DNA from: Chryseobacterium rhizosphaerae
GTDB lineage: Bacteria > Bacteroidota > Bacteroidia > Flavobacteriales > Weeksellaceae
Reading direction: 5' to 3'
Assembly (NCBI RefSeq): GCF_003385455.1
Contig: NZ_QNUF01000013.1
Coordinates: 62,001 to 126,000, forward strand
Length of the DNA stretch: 64,000 bases
Part shown: positions 9,145-17,422 of the stretch, piece after piece
Layout: each line of letters begins with the position of its first letter
Position numbering within the stretch: the first letter of the stretch is position 1
Made by a program: the position numbers and the translations under genes
Notes under the pieces: generated by a model
Seen by the model: only the letters and a program-made list of their open reading frames with translations
What the model was told of the DNA's origin: nothing
Database searches by the model: none

Positions 9145-9534
9145 ATGCTGAAATTCAGACTTCTTTCCGTTTTCTTTCTCCTGTTTCTTATGTTTTCCTG
9201 TTCGTCTAAACAACTCATTGGTTCATGGCAATTTTTAGATGTTTATGATGGCGAAAAGCAGGAGGTACGTCCATTGATTCAAGAAGGAAAGACTTCTCAA
9301 CATGAAACAGCGGTTCTTACTTTTCACAAAAACAGGTCTTTTTCTTCAATGGATGATAGCGGGGTATACCAAAAGAAGAAGAATATATTGAAAATGAAAT
9401 ATAATGACTTAAAAGATACAGCACAAATGAAGATTACTTATATCAACCACGATTACCTGCTTCTATTCTCAATGACTAAAAATCCTAAAACCTGGTTGTA
9501 TAAAAAACTGAATCAAAAAAGGGCTGAAGAATAG
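9145..9534 (+). CDS. Small lipoprotein, lipocalin-like
   Basis: 129 residues. A lipoprotein signal ends in LMFSC, with the lipidated Cys at about 19. The mature part opens with LIGSWQFLDV, the first-strand pattern of lipocalin-like proteins in Bacteroidota, and the rest alternates short beta strands. It is probably anchored in the outer membrane. It stands alone between a terminator and a 207-bp spacer. The fold assignment is tentative and no ligand can be named. Confidence 0.68.
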   Translation: MLKFRLLSVFFLLFLMFSCSSKQLIGSWQFLDVYDGEKQEVRPLIQEGKTSQHETAVLTFHKNRSFSSMDDSGVYQKKKNILKMKYNDLKDTAQMKITYINHDYLLLFSMTKNPKTWLYKKLNQKRAEE

Positions 9535-9616
9535 GTGGACCCCAAAAAAGTCAAAAAATTGAAAATTATCAGGTATTTTATTGTCAAATGACAAAGTTTT
9601 TTAAAAATTTTAATCC

Positions 9617-9741
9617 TATTTTTGTTACATAATATTATTGTGAGTTCCTGAATTGGGTATGAAAATAACCTCAGGAAATTTCAGTAAGAATGATCATGCC
9701 TGATCATTACCATTAATATATAGAATATTTTAAAAATAAAT
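9617..9741 (+). promoter_or_regulatory. Promoter box and structured leader before the DUF2807 gene
   Basis: TATTTTTG (9617-9624) fits the -7 consensus, which would give a leader of about 110 nt. The leader contains TTCCTGA (9645-9651) paired with TCAGGAA (9671-9677), and a perfect hairpin AATGATCA-TGCC-TGATCATT (9689-9708). No known riboswitch is recognised. Confidence 0.4.
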
Positions 9742-10443
9742 ATGAAGAAAGTATTGTACACATTGATGCTGGTAGCAGTAGTTTCCTGTGGGAAAGTTTC
9801 TCCAAAAGGAAATATTGAGAAGAAGGATGTGGAGGTTTCAGAGTTTGTCAATCTGGATTTGGAAGGAAAATTCAGGGTGTTTTATGCCAGAGGCCCGAAA
9901 AATTTTGTAGAAATAGAAACCTATCCCAATGTAGCCAGTAATCTTGATGTGGATGTAAACAATAAAACACTTACCATCAAAGAAAAGAGAGGTACAAAAG
10001 GTGTAGATTTTTATAATGTGACCATTTATTCAAAATACAATCTTGAAAAAGTAGCTGTTTCTGATTCTGTAGAAATGAATATTTCAAGTGAAATAAAGAC
10101 AGATAATTTCAGACTTAGCATGAAAAATAATGCTACTTTTATGGGATCTGTCAATACAAGAAGGGCTGAAGTGGAAATGCATAACAGAAGCAGAGCCAAC
10201 TTTTTAGGATTGACCAAAGAAGCGGTGATTAAAATTTCAGATACAGCAAGTTTAATTGCTCCTTACTGGAAAATTACCAATCTGAATATTGATTCTAAAA
10301 ATGGAAATTATGCTGAAGTGAATGTAAAAGACTCTTTAAAAGGACATGTGCAGAATACAGCAAAATTCATCTATTATAACGATCCGATCCGAGCTTTTAA
10401 AATTGATAAAACAACGAAAGTTGAGAATAAAAAATTAGAGTAA
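9742..10443 (+). CDS. DUF2807 (GIN domain) lipoprotein
   Basis: 233 residues with lipobox VVSCG (Cys at about 16). The mature part is a right-handed beta-helix-like stretch. The start VSEFVNLDLEGKFRVFYARG and the strand NVDVNNKTLTIKEKRG-type repeats fit DUF2807, often labelled putative auto-transporter adhesin head domain. It is probably on the cell surface or in the periplasm. Its function is unproven. It is preceded by a structured leader and followed by a long palindromic repeat. Confidence 0.82.
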   Translation: MKKVLYTLMLVAVVSCGKVSPKGNIEKKDVEVSEFVNLDLEGKFRVFYARGPKNFVEIETYPNVASNLDVDVNNKTLTIKEKRGTKGVDFYNVTIYSKYNLEKVAVSDSVEMNISSEIKTDNFRLSMKNNATFMGSVNTRRAEVEMHNRSRANFLGLTKEAVIKISDTASLIAPYWKITNLNIDSKNGNYAEVNVKDSLKGHVQNTAKFIYYNDPIRAFKIDKTTKVENKKLE

Positions 10444-10447
10444 TTGT

Positions 10448-10620
10448 AGCTGGAGGGCAGAAGCTGGAAGATGGGAGTAATGGTAGTTTTTTAAACTTCT
10501 TGTTTTCCATATTGAAAATTTTTCCTCCAAGCATAAAAAATTAAATAAATAAAAACAAAGCCGGAATTTTGAAGCCAGGCATAATATAACTTCCTGCCTC
10601 CAGCTTCCCTCTTCCAGCTT
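10448..10620. repeat. Left copy of a 170-bp palindrome-ended repeat
   Basis: The left arm carries AGCTGGAGG and AGCTGGAAG words. The right arm (10590-10620) ends in CAGCTTCCCTCTTCCAGCTT, their inverse. The last 70 bp (10551-10620) match 11093-11162 at 68 of 70 positions. With the right copy it brackets the four-helix-bundle gene. Confidence 0.88.
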
Positions 10621-10630
10621 TAAATGGAAT

Positions 10631-10984
10631 ATGAGTTTTAAATTTGAAAAGTTAATAATTTGGCAGAAATCTATGGATTTTGGAGAGTTTATTTTTAAAA
10701 TTTCTCAAAAATTTCCAAAGGATGAAATGTTTAATTTAACTTCACAAATAAGACGAGCTTCCGATTCGATTGCACTGAATATTTCAGAGGGAAGTATTTT
10801 GCAATCAAAATTAGAGTTTAAAAAATTTTTAGGATACTCGATTCGATCTTTAGCAGAAACAGTAACTTGTTTATATAAAGCAAAAAATAGAGAATATATT
10901 ACAGAGGAAGAATTTAATAAATTATATCAGGAGAGCTATAATTTGATGAACCAGATAATTGCTTTTAGGAATCAGATAAAATAA
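10631..10984 (+). CDS. Four-helix-bundle protein, 23S-IVS/S23 family
   Basis: 117 residues, complete. FEKLIIWQKSMDF, FPKDEMFNLTSQIRRASDSIALNISEG and LGYSIRSLAETVT give the full signature of the family first seen in open reading frames inside 23S rRNA intervening sequences; the Avd accessory protein of diversity-generating retroelements has the same fold. No retroelement or variable repeat is present nearby. The gene is framed by inverted AGCTGGAAG-type words: 11 bp after the left repeat and 8 bp before the right one. Its function is unknown. A nucleic-acid-binding role is inferred from Avd. Confidence 0.93.
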   Translation: MSFKFEKLIIWQKSMDFGEFIFKISQKFPKDEMFNLTSQIRRASDSIALNISEGSILQSKLEFKKFLGYSIRSLAETVTCLYKAKNREYITEEEFNKLYQESYNLMNQIIAFRNQIK

Positions 10985-10992
10985 TAGAATAG

Positions 10993-11162
10993 AGCTGGAA
11001 GCTGGAAGAAGGGAGTCGTGCTAGTTTTTCATACTTTTGCTATCCAGATTAGAAGCTTGCTTCCCAAGTTTAAAAATAAAAATTTAAAAAATAAAAACAA
11101 AGCCGGAATTTTGAAGCCAGGCACAATATAACTTCCTGCCTCCAGCTTCCCTCTTCTAGCTT
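10993..11162. repeat. Right copy of the 170-bp palindrome-ended repeat
   Basis: It starts AGCTGGAAGCTGGAAG and ends CTCTTCTAGCTT, with the same 70-bp right part as the left copy (two differences). A TACTTTTG box (11032-11039) inside it could start transcription towards the mutase gene. The central part differs between copies by many substitutions. Confidence 0.88.
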
Positions 11163-11181
11163 AAAAAAATTAGACATAAAT

Positions 11182-12897
11182 ATGACAACATTAGAAAAAG
11201 CGCAACTTTGGTTAAATGATACATTCGATAAAGAAACAAGAGATGCAGTACAATCACTGATTGATAGCAATTCGCCTGATCTTGAAGACTCTTTTTACAG
11301 AGAGCTGGAATTTGGAACAGGAGGGATGCGTGGCATTATGGGCGTAGGAACCAACCGCTTAAATAAATATACACTGGGACAGGCTACTCAAGGGCTTGCC
11401 AACTATATGCTGAAGCAGTTCAAAGGAGAGGAAATTAAAGTGGCAATTGCTTATGATGTTCGTCACAATTCAAAAGAATTCGGAAAATTGGTTGCTGATG
11501 TTTTGACTGCCAATGGAATTAAAGTCCTGCTTTTCAAAGATCACAGACCTACTCCGGAATTATCTTTCACTGTTCGTGATAAAAACTGTAATGGGGGAAT
11601 TGTGCTGACAGCATCTCATAACCCACCAGAATATAATGGGTATAAAGTATACTGGAATGACGGAGCGCAGATTGTTCCGCCACATGATGAAGCTATTATC
11701 AATGAAGTATATTCTGTGAAGTTTGACGAAATTAAATTCAATGGAAATGATGATCTGATCGAGTGGATCGGTGAGGAGCAGGATGATGTTTATATCGATG
11801 CATGTATTGAAAACTCTACGTATCAGAACGTAGGAAAAGAAAATTTAAATATTGTTTTCACTTCTATCCACGGAACAACATATACCACCGTTCCAAAAGC
11901 TTTGGAAAAAGCAGGATTTAAAAAAATAGATCTTGTTAAAGAGCAGATGATTCCAAGCCCTAATTTCCCAACCGTAGATTCTCCAAACCCTGAAGAACCG
12001 GCTGCTTTGGAAATGGCAATGGATCTGGCGAGAATTACCAATGCTGATATTGTGATCGGAACAGACCCGGATGGTGACAGACTTGGAATTGCCGTGAGAA
12101 ACCTTGACGGTGAAATGCAGCTGCTGAATGGAAACCAAACCAATACAATCCTTACTTACTATATCTTAAATGAATGGAGAAAACAGGGAAGAATTACCGG
12201 GAAAGAATTCATCGGGTCTACCATTGTAACTTCGGATATCTTCTTTGATATCGCTCAGAAATTCGGTGTAGAATGCAAAGTAGGTCTTACAGGATTCAAA
12301 TGGATCGGAAAAATGATCCGTGAAGCAGAAGGAACACAGAAATTTGTGTGTGGTGGTGAAGAAAGTTTCGGATTCATGACAGGAGATTTCGTACGTGATA
12401 AAGATTCTTGTGGAAGTATCCTTGTAGCCTGTGAAATTGCTGCATGGTGCAAAGCGAATGGAAAAACAATGTATCAATACATGATTGAGATTTATCAGGA
12501 TCTTGGAATGTACTATGAAGGGTTGGTAAACATCGTAAGAAAAGGAAAAGAAGGAGCTGAAGAGATTCAGAATATGATGAAAAACTTCCGTGAAAATCCT
12601 CCAAAAGAATTGGCAGGTTCATTAGTGGAAGAAGTTAAAGACTTTAAAGAGCAGACCAGTTTTAACGTTTCAAAGAATGAGAAAACGGTGATGAATGATA
12701 TTCCAAAGTCTAACGTATTGATCTATTACACCCAGGATGGAACAAAAGTATGCGTAAGACCTTCAGGTACAGAACCGAAGATCAAGTTTTATGTTTCAGT
12801 AAAAGATTCTGTTACTTCAGAAGCAGATTTCAGAGACAAATTAACATCATTAGAAGCTAAAATTGGAGCCGTTAAAACAGATTTAAAACTGGATTAA
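11182..12897 (+). CDS. Phospho-sugar mutase (phosphoglucomutase/phosphomannomutase family)
   Basis: 571 residues, the length of the PgcA-like subgroup. The phosphoserine loop TASHNPPEYNGYKVYW carries the catalytic Ser at about 145. The metal loop DPDGDRLG is near 294 and the sugar-binding GGEESFGF near 392. The phosphate-binding loop RPSGTEPKIKFY is close to the C-terminus. It interconverts hexose 1- and 6-phosphates for glycolysis or glycan synthesis; glucose versus mannose cannot be settled. Cytosolic. Its 5' region is the right-hand 170-bp repeat, so its promoter may lie within a repeated element. Confidence 0.94.
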   Translation: MTTLEKAQLWLNDTFDKETRDAVQSLIDSNSPDLEDSFYRELEFGTGGMRGIMGVGTNRLNKYTLGQATQGLANYMLKQFKGEEIKVAIAYDVRHNSKEFGKLVADVLTANGIKVLLFKDHRPTPELSFTVRDKNCNGGIVLTASHNPPEYNGYKVYWNDGAQIVPPHDEAIINEVYSVKFDEIKFNGNDDLIEWIGEEQDDVYIDACIENSTYQNVGKENLNIVFTSIHGTTYTTVPKALEKAGFKKIDLVKEQMIPSPNFPTVDSPNPEEPAALEMAMDLARITNADIVIGTDPDGDRLGIAVRNLDGEMQLLNGNQTNTILTYYILNEWRKQGRITGKEFIGSTIVTSDIFFDIAQKFGVECKVGLTGFKWIGKMIREAEGTQKFVCGGEESFGFMTGDFVRDKDSCGSILVACEIAAWCKANGKTMYQYMIEIYQDLGMYYEGLVNIVRKGKEGAEEIQNMMKNFRENPPKELAGSLVEEVKDFKEQTSFNVSKNEKTVMNDIPKSNVLIYYTQDGTKVCVRPSGTEPKIKFYVSVKDSVTSEADFRDKLTSLEAKIGAVKTDLKLD

Positions 12898-12913
12898 TAT
12901 CCCATTGACAGCA

Positions 12914-13809
12914 ATGATAAGAAAAATTATAGCAGTTTGCTTGGTGTCGGCAGCTGTAGTTTCCTGTAAGAAAGAGACTGCAGTTTCTGACATAAAGCCG
13001 GTAAACGATTCGATTGCAAAAACGAAGCCCCCGAAGATCAGTATAAACCGATTGATACAGCATGTTCTTCAGAAAATAAGACTGAGGATTATATTACAGC
13101 TTTACAATGGTATCGTACTAAAGTAGACAAAGAGATTGCAGGAAACAGTCCGGAGCAGAACAATAAAGTGTATGAAGATTATGTGAAAATCAGAGACAAA
13201 TACACGGATTGTTTTAATGATTCTCAAACTGAGATACTCGATAAGTATGTTGATTATCATACAGGACCGGATACCTATAATCTGCCGGATAATATAAAGA
13301 AAATGGCTGCCGAACTGAATAAAGCAGGTCTTGAGTTCCGTGAAATGGGAGAAGGGTTTACCGAAATTCATTCATTGCCAGGATATTATGAGTCTGTTTT
13401 TAAGAATAAAGTAACCCCTGATTATAGTGCTTATATTTCGCAGATGGCGAAAGATAACAAGGAAAATTACGCTATAAACGGAGGTCTGATGATAACCTGG
13501 GAAGAATTGGGAGACCGGTTGATCGTTTGGGAAAATTTAATGAATAAATATCCTAAAAGTCAATTAATTAAATCAATAACAGATAATTATTATAGTTATT
13601 TATCAGATTATCTTCTGGGAATGGATAGTGATTTGATTTATGACAGTGAAGAAGGAAAAATTTTTGATGACAAAATGGAAGAATACAACAGAATTATCAA
13701 AAAATATCCTAACTCCAGGACCGCAAAAAAAACTAAAGAACTAATAGCCGCTTATGATGCTCATACCCCTGAGGATCAGATAGGTGAGAAGCTCAATTTA
13801 AGAAGATAA
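12914..13809 (+). pseudogene. Lipoprotein gene interrupted by a frameshift
   Basis: The first part starts at ATG 12914 with lipobox AVVSC (Cys about 18) and reads sensibly to about 13015. The continuing protein is in the next frame, from about 13021 (NEAPEDQYKPIDTACSS) to the stop at 13809. One extra A in the AAAAA run at 13018-13022 would restore a single frame of about 298 residues. The second part is helical and polar, with repeated KYP-type ends (MNKYPKSQLIKS, IKKYPNSRTAKK) suggestive of TPR-like hairpins. The product is unknown. This is either a real frameshift or a homopolymer error in the assembly. Confidence 0.72.
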
Positions 13810-13837
13810 TATTAGTAAATTTTAAATAAGAATAAAA

Positions 13838-15091
13838 GTGAAAGTTTCAAAATTAGCAGCGAACCTGATCGGTTCTGAAATTGTAAAAATTGGTAACGAA
13901 GTAAATGATCTAAAAGCAAAAGGAGCAGAAATTGCCAATCTTACTATTGGTGACCTGAATTCTAATATCTATCCTATTCCAGCATTGCTGAAGGAAGAAA
14001 TTCAGAAAGCCTATCAGAATAATCTGACGAATTATCCACCTGCAAACGGACTTTTATCTTTAAGAAAAGAAGTTTCCAAAGATTTGAAAACCAGATGGAA
14101 TCTGGATTATGCGCCCAACGATATTTTGATCACCGCAGGCTCAAGACCTTTGATCTATGCCGTTTACAAAACCATTGTGGACGAAGGTGATAAAATCGTT
14201 TATCCAACTCCTTCATGGAACAACAACCATTATGCGTATCTTACTTCTGCCAATGCTGTGGAGGTAAAAACAAAACCTGAAACCAACTTCCTTCCTACTG
14301 CAGAGGATTTAAAACCTCATTTGGATGGGGCCGTTTTACTGGCACTTTGCTCGCCATTGAATCCTACCGGAACAATGTTTACAAGAGAGCAGCTTTCAGA
14401 GATCTGTGAATTGGTGATTGCTGAAAACAAGAAGAGAGGAGCAGATGAAAAACCGTTATACCTGATGTATGACCAAATCTATTCTAACCTTACTTTTGGA
14501 GCTGAGCATGTAGATCCGGTTTCTCTTTTCCCGGAATTGAAAGAATATACAATCTATATCGATGGTATCTCTAAATGCCTTGCTGCAACAGGAGTACGTG
14601 TGGGATGGGGATTCGGACCAGCTCATATTATTGATAAAATGAAAGCACTTCTTACACACGTGGGAGCCTGGGCACCAAAACCAGAACAGGAAGCGACTGC
14701 TAAATTCTATGAAAACCCGGAAAATGTAAATGTTTTCGTGGAAGATTTCAAAGGAAAGCTTGAAAACAGTTTAAAAGTTCTTCATGGGGGAATCCAGGAT
14801 TTAAAAGGAAAAGGACTGGCTGTAGACAGTATTGAGCCGATGGGAGCACTTTATCTTACCATTAAATTAGATTATATCGGAAAAACAAAACCGGATGGAG
14901 AAGTTATTGAAAACTCTTCTGATCTTGTATTCTACCTAATCAATGATGCCGGGGTTGCTTTGGTGCCATTCTCAGCATTTGGAGAAGAAAAATCTGAACC
15001 TTGGTTCCGTGCTTCTGTAGGAGGGCTTGCCATTGATGAAATTAAAGTGATGCTTCCAAAACTGGAAAATGCATTGAATGCTTTAAAATAA
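13838..15091 (+). CDS. PLP-dependent aminotransferase, class I/II
   Basis: 417 residues from GTG 13838; no ATG lies near the conserved N-terminus KVSKLAANLIGSEIVKIG. Fold-type I: CSPLNPTGTMF (about 168-178) binds the cofactor, YDQIYSNLTF contains the Asp/Tyr pair, and ISKCLAATGVRVGW carries the Schiff-base Lys at about 246. It resembles aspartate/aromatic aminotransferases in this phylum, but the substrate is not decidable. Cytosolic. Its stop codon lies inside the first copy of the ATAAGTT word repeat that follows. Confidence 0.9.
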   Translation: MKVSKLAANLIGSEIVKIGNEVNDLKAKGAEIANLTIGDLNSNIYPIPALLKEEIQKAYQNNLTNYPPANGLLSLRKEVSKDLKTRWNLDYAPNDILITAGSRPLIYAVYKTIVDEGDKIVYPTPSWNNNHYAYLTSANAVEVKTKPETNFLPTAEDLKPHLDGAVLLALCSPLNPTGTMFTREQLSEICELVIAENKKRGADEKPLYLMYDQIYSNLTFGAEHVDPVSLFPELKEYTIYIDGISKCLAATGVRVGWGFGPAHIIDKMKALLTHVGAWAPKPEQEATAKFYENPENVNVFVEDFKGKLENSLKVLHGGIQDLKGKGLAVDSIEPMGALYLTIKLDYIGKTKPDGEVIENSSDLVFYLINDAGVALVPFSAFGEEKSEPWFRASVGGLAIDEIKVMLPKLENALNALK

Positions 15092-15472
15092 GTTATAAGT
15101 TATAAGTTATAAGTGAAAGTATTGTTGGGGAAAAGAGTTTTGAGCTGGCAGTAAATATTATTACAATTTATAAAAAGTTTGTTGCTGATAAAAAAGAATT
15201 TGTTCTTTCCAAACAAATATTGCACTCAGAAACTTTTGTTGGAGCAAATATTAGAGAAGCTTTGAATCGTCAGAGTAAAAGGGATTTTATTCATAAACTC
15301 TCAATTTCTCAAAAGGAATGTGATAAAACAATATATTGGCTGGAGCTCTTATTTACTACAGAGTATATTTCTGAAGAAGAATTTGAAGATTTAACAACCA
15401 GGCTTCAGAAATTTTAAAAATAATACGAAGTATTATATTGACAACAAAAAGTAAAAATTCATAACTCATAAC
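15091..15472. repeat. Inverted word repeats framing a four-helix-bundle gene
   Basis: Three tandem copies of AGTTATA (15091-15114) on the left are inverted as TTCATAACTCATAAC (15458-15472) on the right, i.e. GTTATGAGTTATGAA on the other strand. The arms border the decayed four-helix-bundle gene directly. A small TAATAC-GAA-GTATTA hairpin (15421-15435) follows the gene. Confidence 0.8.
15109..15417 (+). pseudogene. Four-helix-bundle protein (S23 family) without a start codon
   Basis: Translated from 15109, the frame reads VGEKSFELAVNIIT, KEFVLSKQILHSETFVGANI and REALNRQSKRDFIHKLSISQKE, a full match to the second branch of the family (usual start MxESIVxEKSF). No ATG, GTG or TTG lies in frame before 15220; ATA (15109) sits where ATG is expected, inside the ATAAGTT word repeat, and a stop precedes it at 15103. 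A TTG start at 15220 would remove the first helix. It is probably inactive through erosion or replacement of its start, unless an unusual start codon is used. Confidence 0.82.
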
Positions 15473-15485
15473 CCAAAAAATAATT

Positions 15486-15560
15486 CCTTCGACTCTGTCA
15501 GTGTAGCATAGTTAAAATTAGTATTAAGTATTAGCAATGTCACACTGCGCAGAGTTGAAG
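15486..15560. repeat. Interspersed inverted repeat of the CTTCGACTC type
   Basis: CCTTCGACTCTGTCAGTGT (15486-15504) is an imperfect inverse of GTCACACTGCGCAGAGTTGAAG (15539-15560), with a T-run after it. Elements with this CTTCGACTC / GAGTCGAAG core are common between genes in Bacteroidota; this copy has several mismatches. It may also act as a terminator. Confidence 0.65.
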
Positions 15561-15582
15561 TTTTTTTACCAACACAGTTACT

Positions 15583-16173
15583 ATGAAACTTCCCAGAAAA
15601 ACTTTTCTTGAAAGCAAGATCTTGTTTTATTCAACACTGACTATTATCAGTCTGGTAATTGCATGTGTTTGGTTTTCGGGAAAAAGTTCTCACCGTTCTT
15701 TGTTTCAAAACTCTATACTCTCAACTTCAATTTTGGCAGGATCATTTTTCCTGTTTATCAGCTTAGGGCTGTATTATGGGTTGAAATTAAAAGACAATGT
15801 TGGAAGTATCTTAAACAAAGAAAGATTAAAACGATTTTCTGATAAGACTCCGACATTTGACGGTTTTGAATTTGATCCGCCTTCTGTAGGTGATGGAATA
15901 GGAGGAGCTATACTTTCTATTGTCTTATGGATTGTATTTTCCATTGTCCTTGTGTTTCTTTCCTATTTTGTTGGACTCTTCTTTTGGTCTGCATTGCTTT
16001 TTTTTACGGCCATGTTATATTGGATTTTCTTTCGTGCTTTACGTCAGGTATTTAAGAACTCAGGGAAATGTAAAGGGGATATATTAAAAAGTTTTGGATT
16101 CGGTTTTTTCTACTCTTTTCTGTACGTCTCATGGATGTATGGAATTATTTATTTGATTAAATACATGAATTAA
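15583..16173 (+). CDS. Integral membrane protein, unknown
   Basis: 196 residues with four or five hydrophobic helices (about 13-32, 45-66, 107-135, 137-155 and 172-192) and a short cytosolic or periplasmic stretch near 70-105 holding FEFDPPSVGDGIGGA. I do not recognise the family. It follows the interspersed repeat and precedes a promoter of its own for the PAP2 gene, so it is probably monocistronic. Confidence 0.6.
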   Translation: MKLPRKTFLESKILFYSTLTIISLVIACVWFSGKSSHRSLFQNSILSTSILAGSFFLFISLGLYYGLKLKDNVGSILNKERLKRFSDKTPTFDGFEFDPPSVGDGIGGAILSIVLWIVFSIVLVFLSYFVGLFFWSALLFFTAMLYWIFFRALRQVFKNSGKCKGDILKSFGFGFFYSFLYVSWMYGIIYLIKYMN

Positions 16174-16232
16174 TATCGATTATTTATTTTATAGAAAAAA
16201 ATTAAATAAATATTAAAAATTAAGTAAACATT

Positions 16233-16262
16233 TTGCTTAAAACGGACTTGGGATTACCTTTG
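16233..16262 (+). promoter_or_regulatory. Promoter of the PAP2 phosphatase gene
   Basis: TTG (16233-16235), a 19-nt gap and then TACCTTTG (16255-16262) match the Bacteroidota consensus. Transcription would start near 16268, leaving room for the ATG at 16304. Confidence 0.75.
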
Positions 16263-16303
16263 GGGGGCTTTATAAGAATAAAATAGGCTTGAAAATAACA
16301 AGG

Positions 16304-17284
16304 ATGAAAAAACTGAGATTTCTGTTGCTACCGGCGTCAATATGGGTGTGCTCACAAGAGGTTGATACTTTAAAAATTCAGGAATTACCTGAAGAACGGG
16401 CAAAAGTTCAAACGTATACTTTAAAAGACGGTTCTGTCAGAACCTATCCAAAACCTAAACTGCTGGATTTTGTAACCAAATTACCCCGAAACTTTATCAA
16501 TACCAATAAAGACTTTGTCGCAAAAGATCATGTCTATTACTTAGGGGGTGCACTTGCAGCAACCCTGATTCTGATACCTGTGGATCAGAAATTAACGGAT
16601 AATTCGAGAGAAATTGCCGAGAAATGGGGGATGAGCGAAGATAATACCTACAGCAAAGTAGGGGGTGTTTTCAAAATTCCTAAAGATATTGGATCTACCT
16701 TATACCTGATAGGAAATGGGTCTACGGTAGTATTGGCAGGGATTGGTTTTGGAGTCTATGGTGTAATCAAAAATGATTACCGGGCCCAGGCTACGGCAAG
16801 CGGGTTAATGGAAAGTTTAATCCTCTCAGGAGTCTTTACCCAAACAATCAAAAGAGTTACCGGAAGAGAGAGCCCATTTATAGCGGAAGCCAATGGCAAT
16901 AAAGGAGGTGCCTGGAATCCATTTCCAAGCTTCTCAGCATTTGGAAAATATACCTCAAACTATGATGCTATGCCATCCGGGCATTTAACGACATTTATGG
17001 CCGGGTTAACGGTTATTGCAGACAATTATCCCGATGCAAAATGGATAAAGCCTGTAGGATATACATTAGCAGGAGCGTTATGTTTTCAAATGATGCAGAG
17101 TAAGGTTCACTGGGCCTCAGATTATCCTTTAGCCTTATTGATGGGCTATTTCATCGGAAAAACAATTTCAAGAAGCAGATTTACGGTTTCGGATCCTCAT
17201 GCTAAAAATACAAGATATAAACTCGATTTTCTTGCATCCCGCCAATGGGAATATAATATGGTAGGAGTGAAAGTTTCTTTTTGA
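16304..17284 (+). CDS. PAP2-family phosphatase, exported or membrane-bound
   Basis: 326 residues from ATG 16304; an in-frame TTG at 16289 would add five. A signal-like N-terminus (KLRFLLLPASIWVCSQ) is followed by helices near 80-95 and 135-155. The three phosphatase motifs are present: KRVTGRESP, then MPSGHLTTF, then SKVHWASDYPLALLMG with the catalytic His. Such enzymes remove phosphate from lipids, for example undecaprenyl diphosphate or lipid A. The substrate is open. kdsB follows but after 138 bp, so a shared role in LPS is only suggestive. Confidence 0.88.
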   Translation: MKKLRFLLLPASIWVCSQEVDTLKIQELPEERAKVQTYTLKDGSVRTYPKPKLLDFVTKLPRNFINTNKDFVAKDHVYYLGGALAATLILIPVDQKLTDNSREIAEKWGMSEDNTYSKVGGVFKIPKDIGSTLYLIGNGSTVVLAGIGFGVYGVIKNDYRAQATASGLMESLILSGVFTQTIKRVTGRESPFIAEANGNKGGAWNPFPSFSAFGKYTSNYDAMPSGHLTTFMAGLTVIADNYPDAKWIKPVGYTLAGALCFQMMQSKVHWASDYPLALLMGYFIGKTISRSRFTVSDPHAKNTRYKLDFLASRQWEYNMVGVKVSF

Positions 17285-17422
17285 TTTAATAAAGCTGAGT
17301 TATTGCATAAAAACAGTGCCATAAGAAAGTTTTTTATTACTTTTGATCAGAATATAAACTATTATTCTTCCTCCTTGAGAAGGGAGATGTTAACTTCTTA
17401 ATAATACTTAATTGTTTACTTA

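Noticed and set aside
10631..10984. Part of a diversity-generating retroelement (Avd)
   Set aside because: No reverse transcriptase, template repeat or variable repeat lies nearby; only the fold is shared.
10448..11162. Composite transposon with insertion-sequence ends
   Set aside because: The flanking repeats encode no transposase and no target-site duplication is visible; it is described as a repeat-bracketed gene instead.
12982..13030. Programmed -1 ribosomal frameshift
   Set aside because: The A-run does not form a canonical X-XXY-YYZ heptamer in the incoming frame and no downstream stem-loop is evident; a single-base loss is simpler.
15486..15560. tRNA gene (size and stem-like ends)
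   Set aside because: No T-loop, anticodon stem or 3' acceptor pattern; it is a two-armed inverted repeat.
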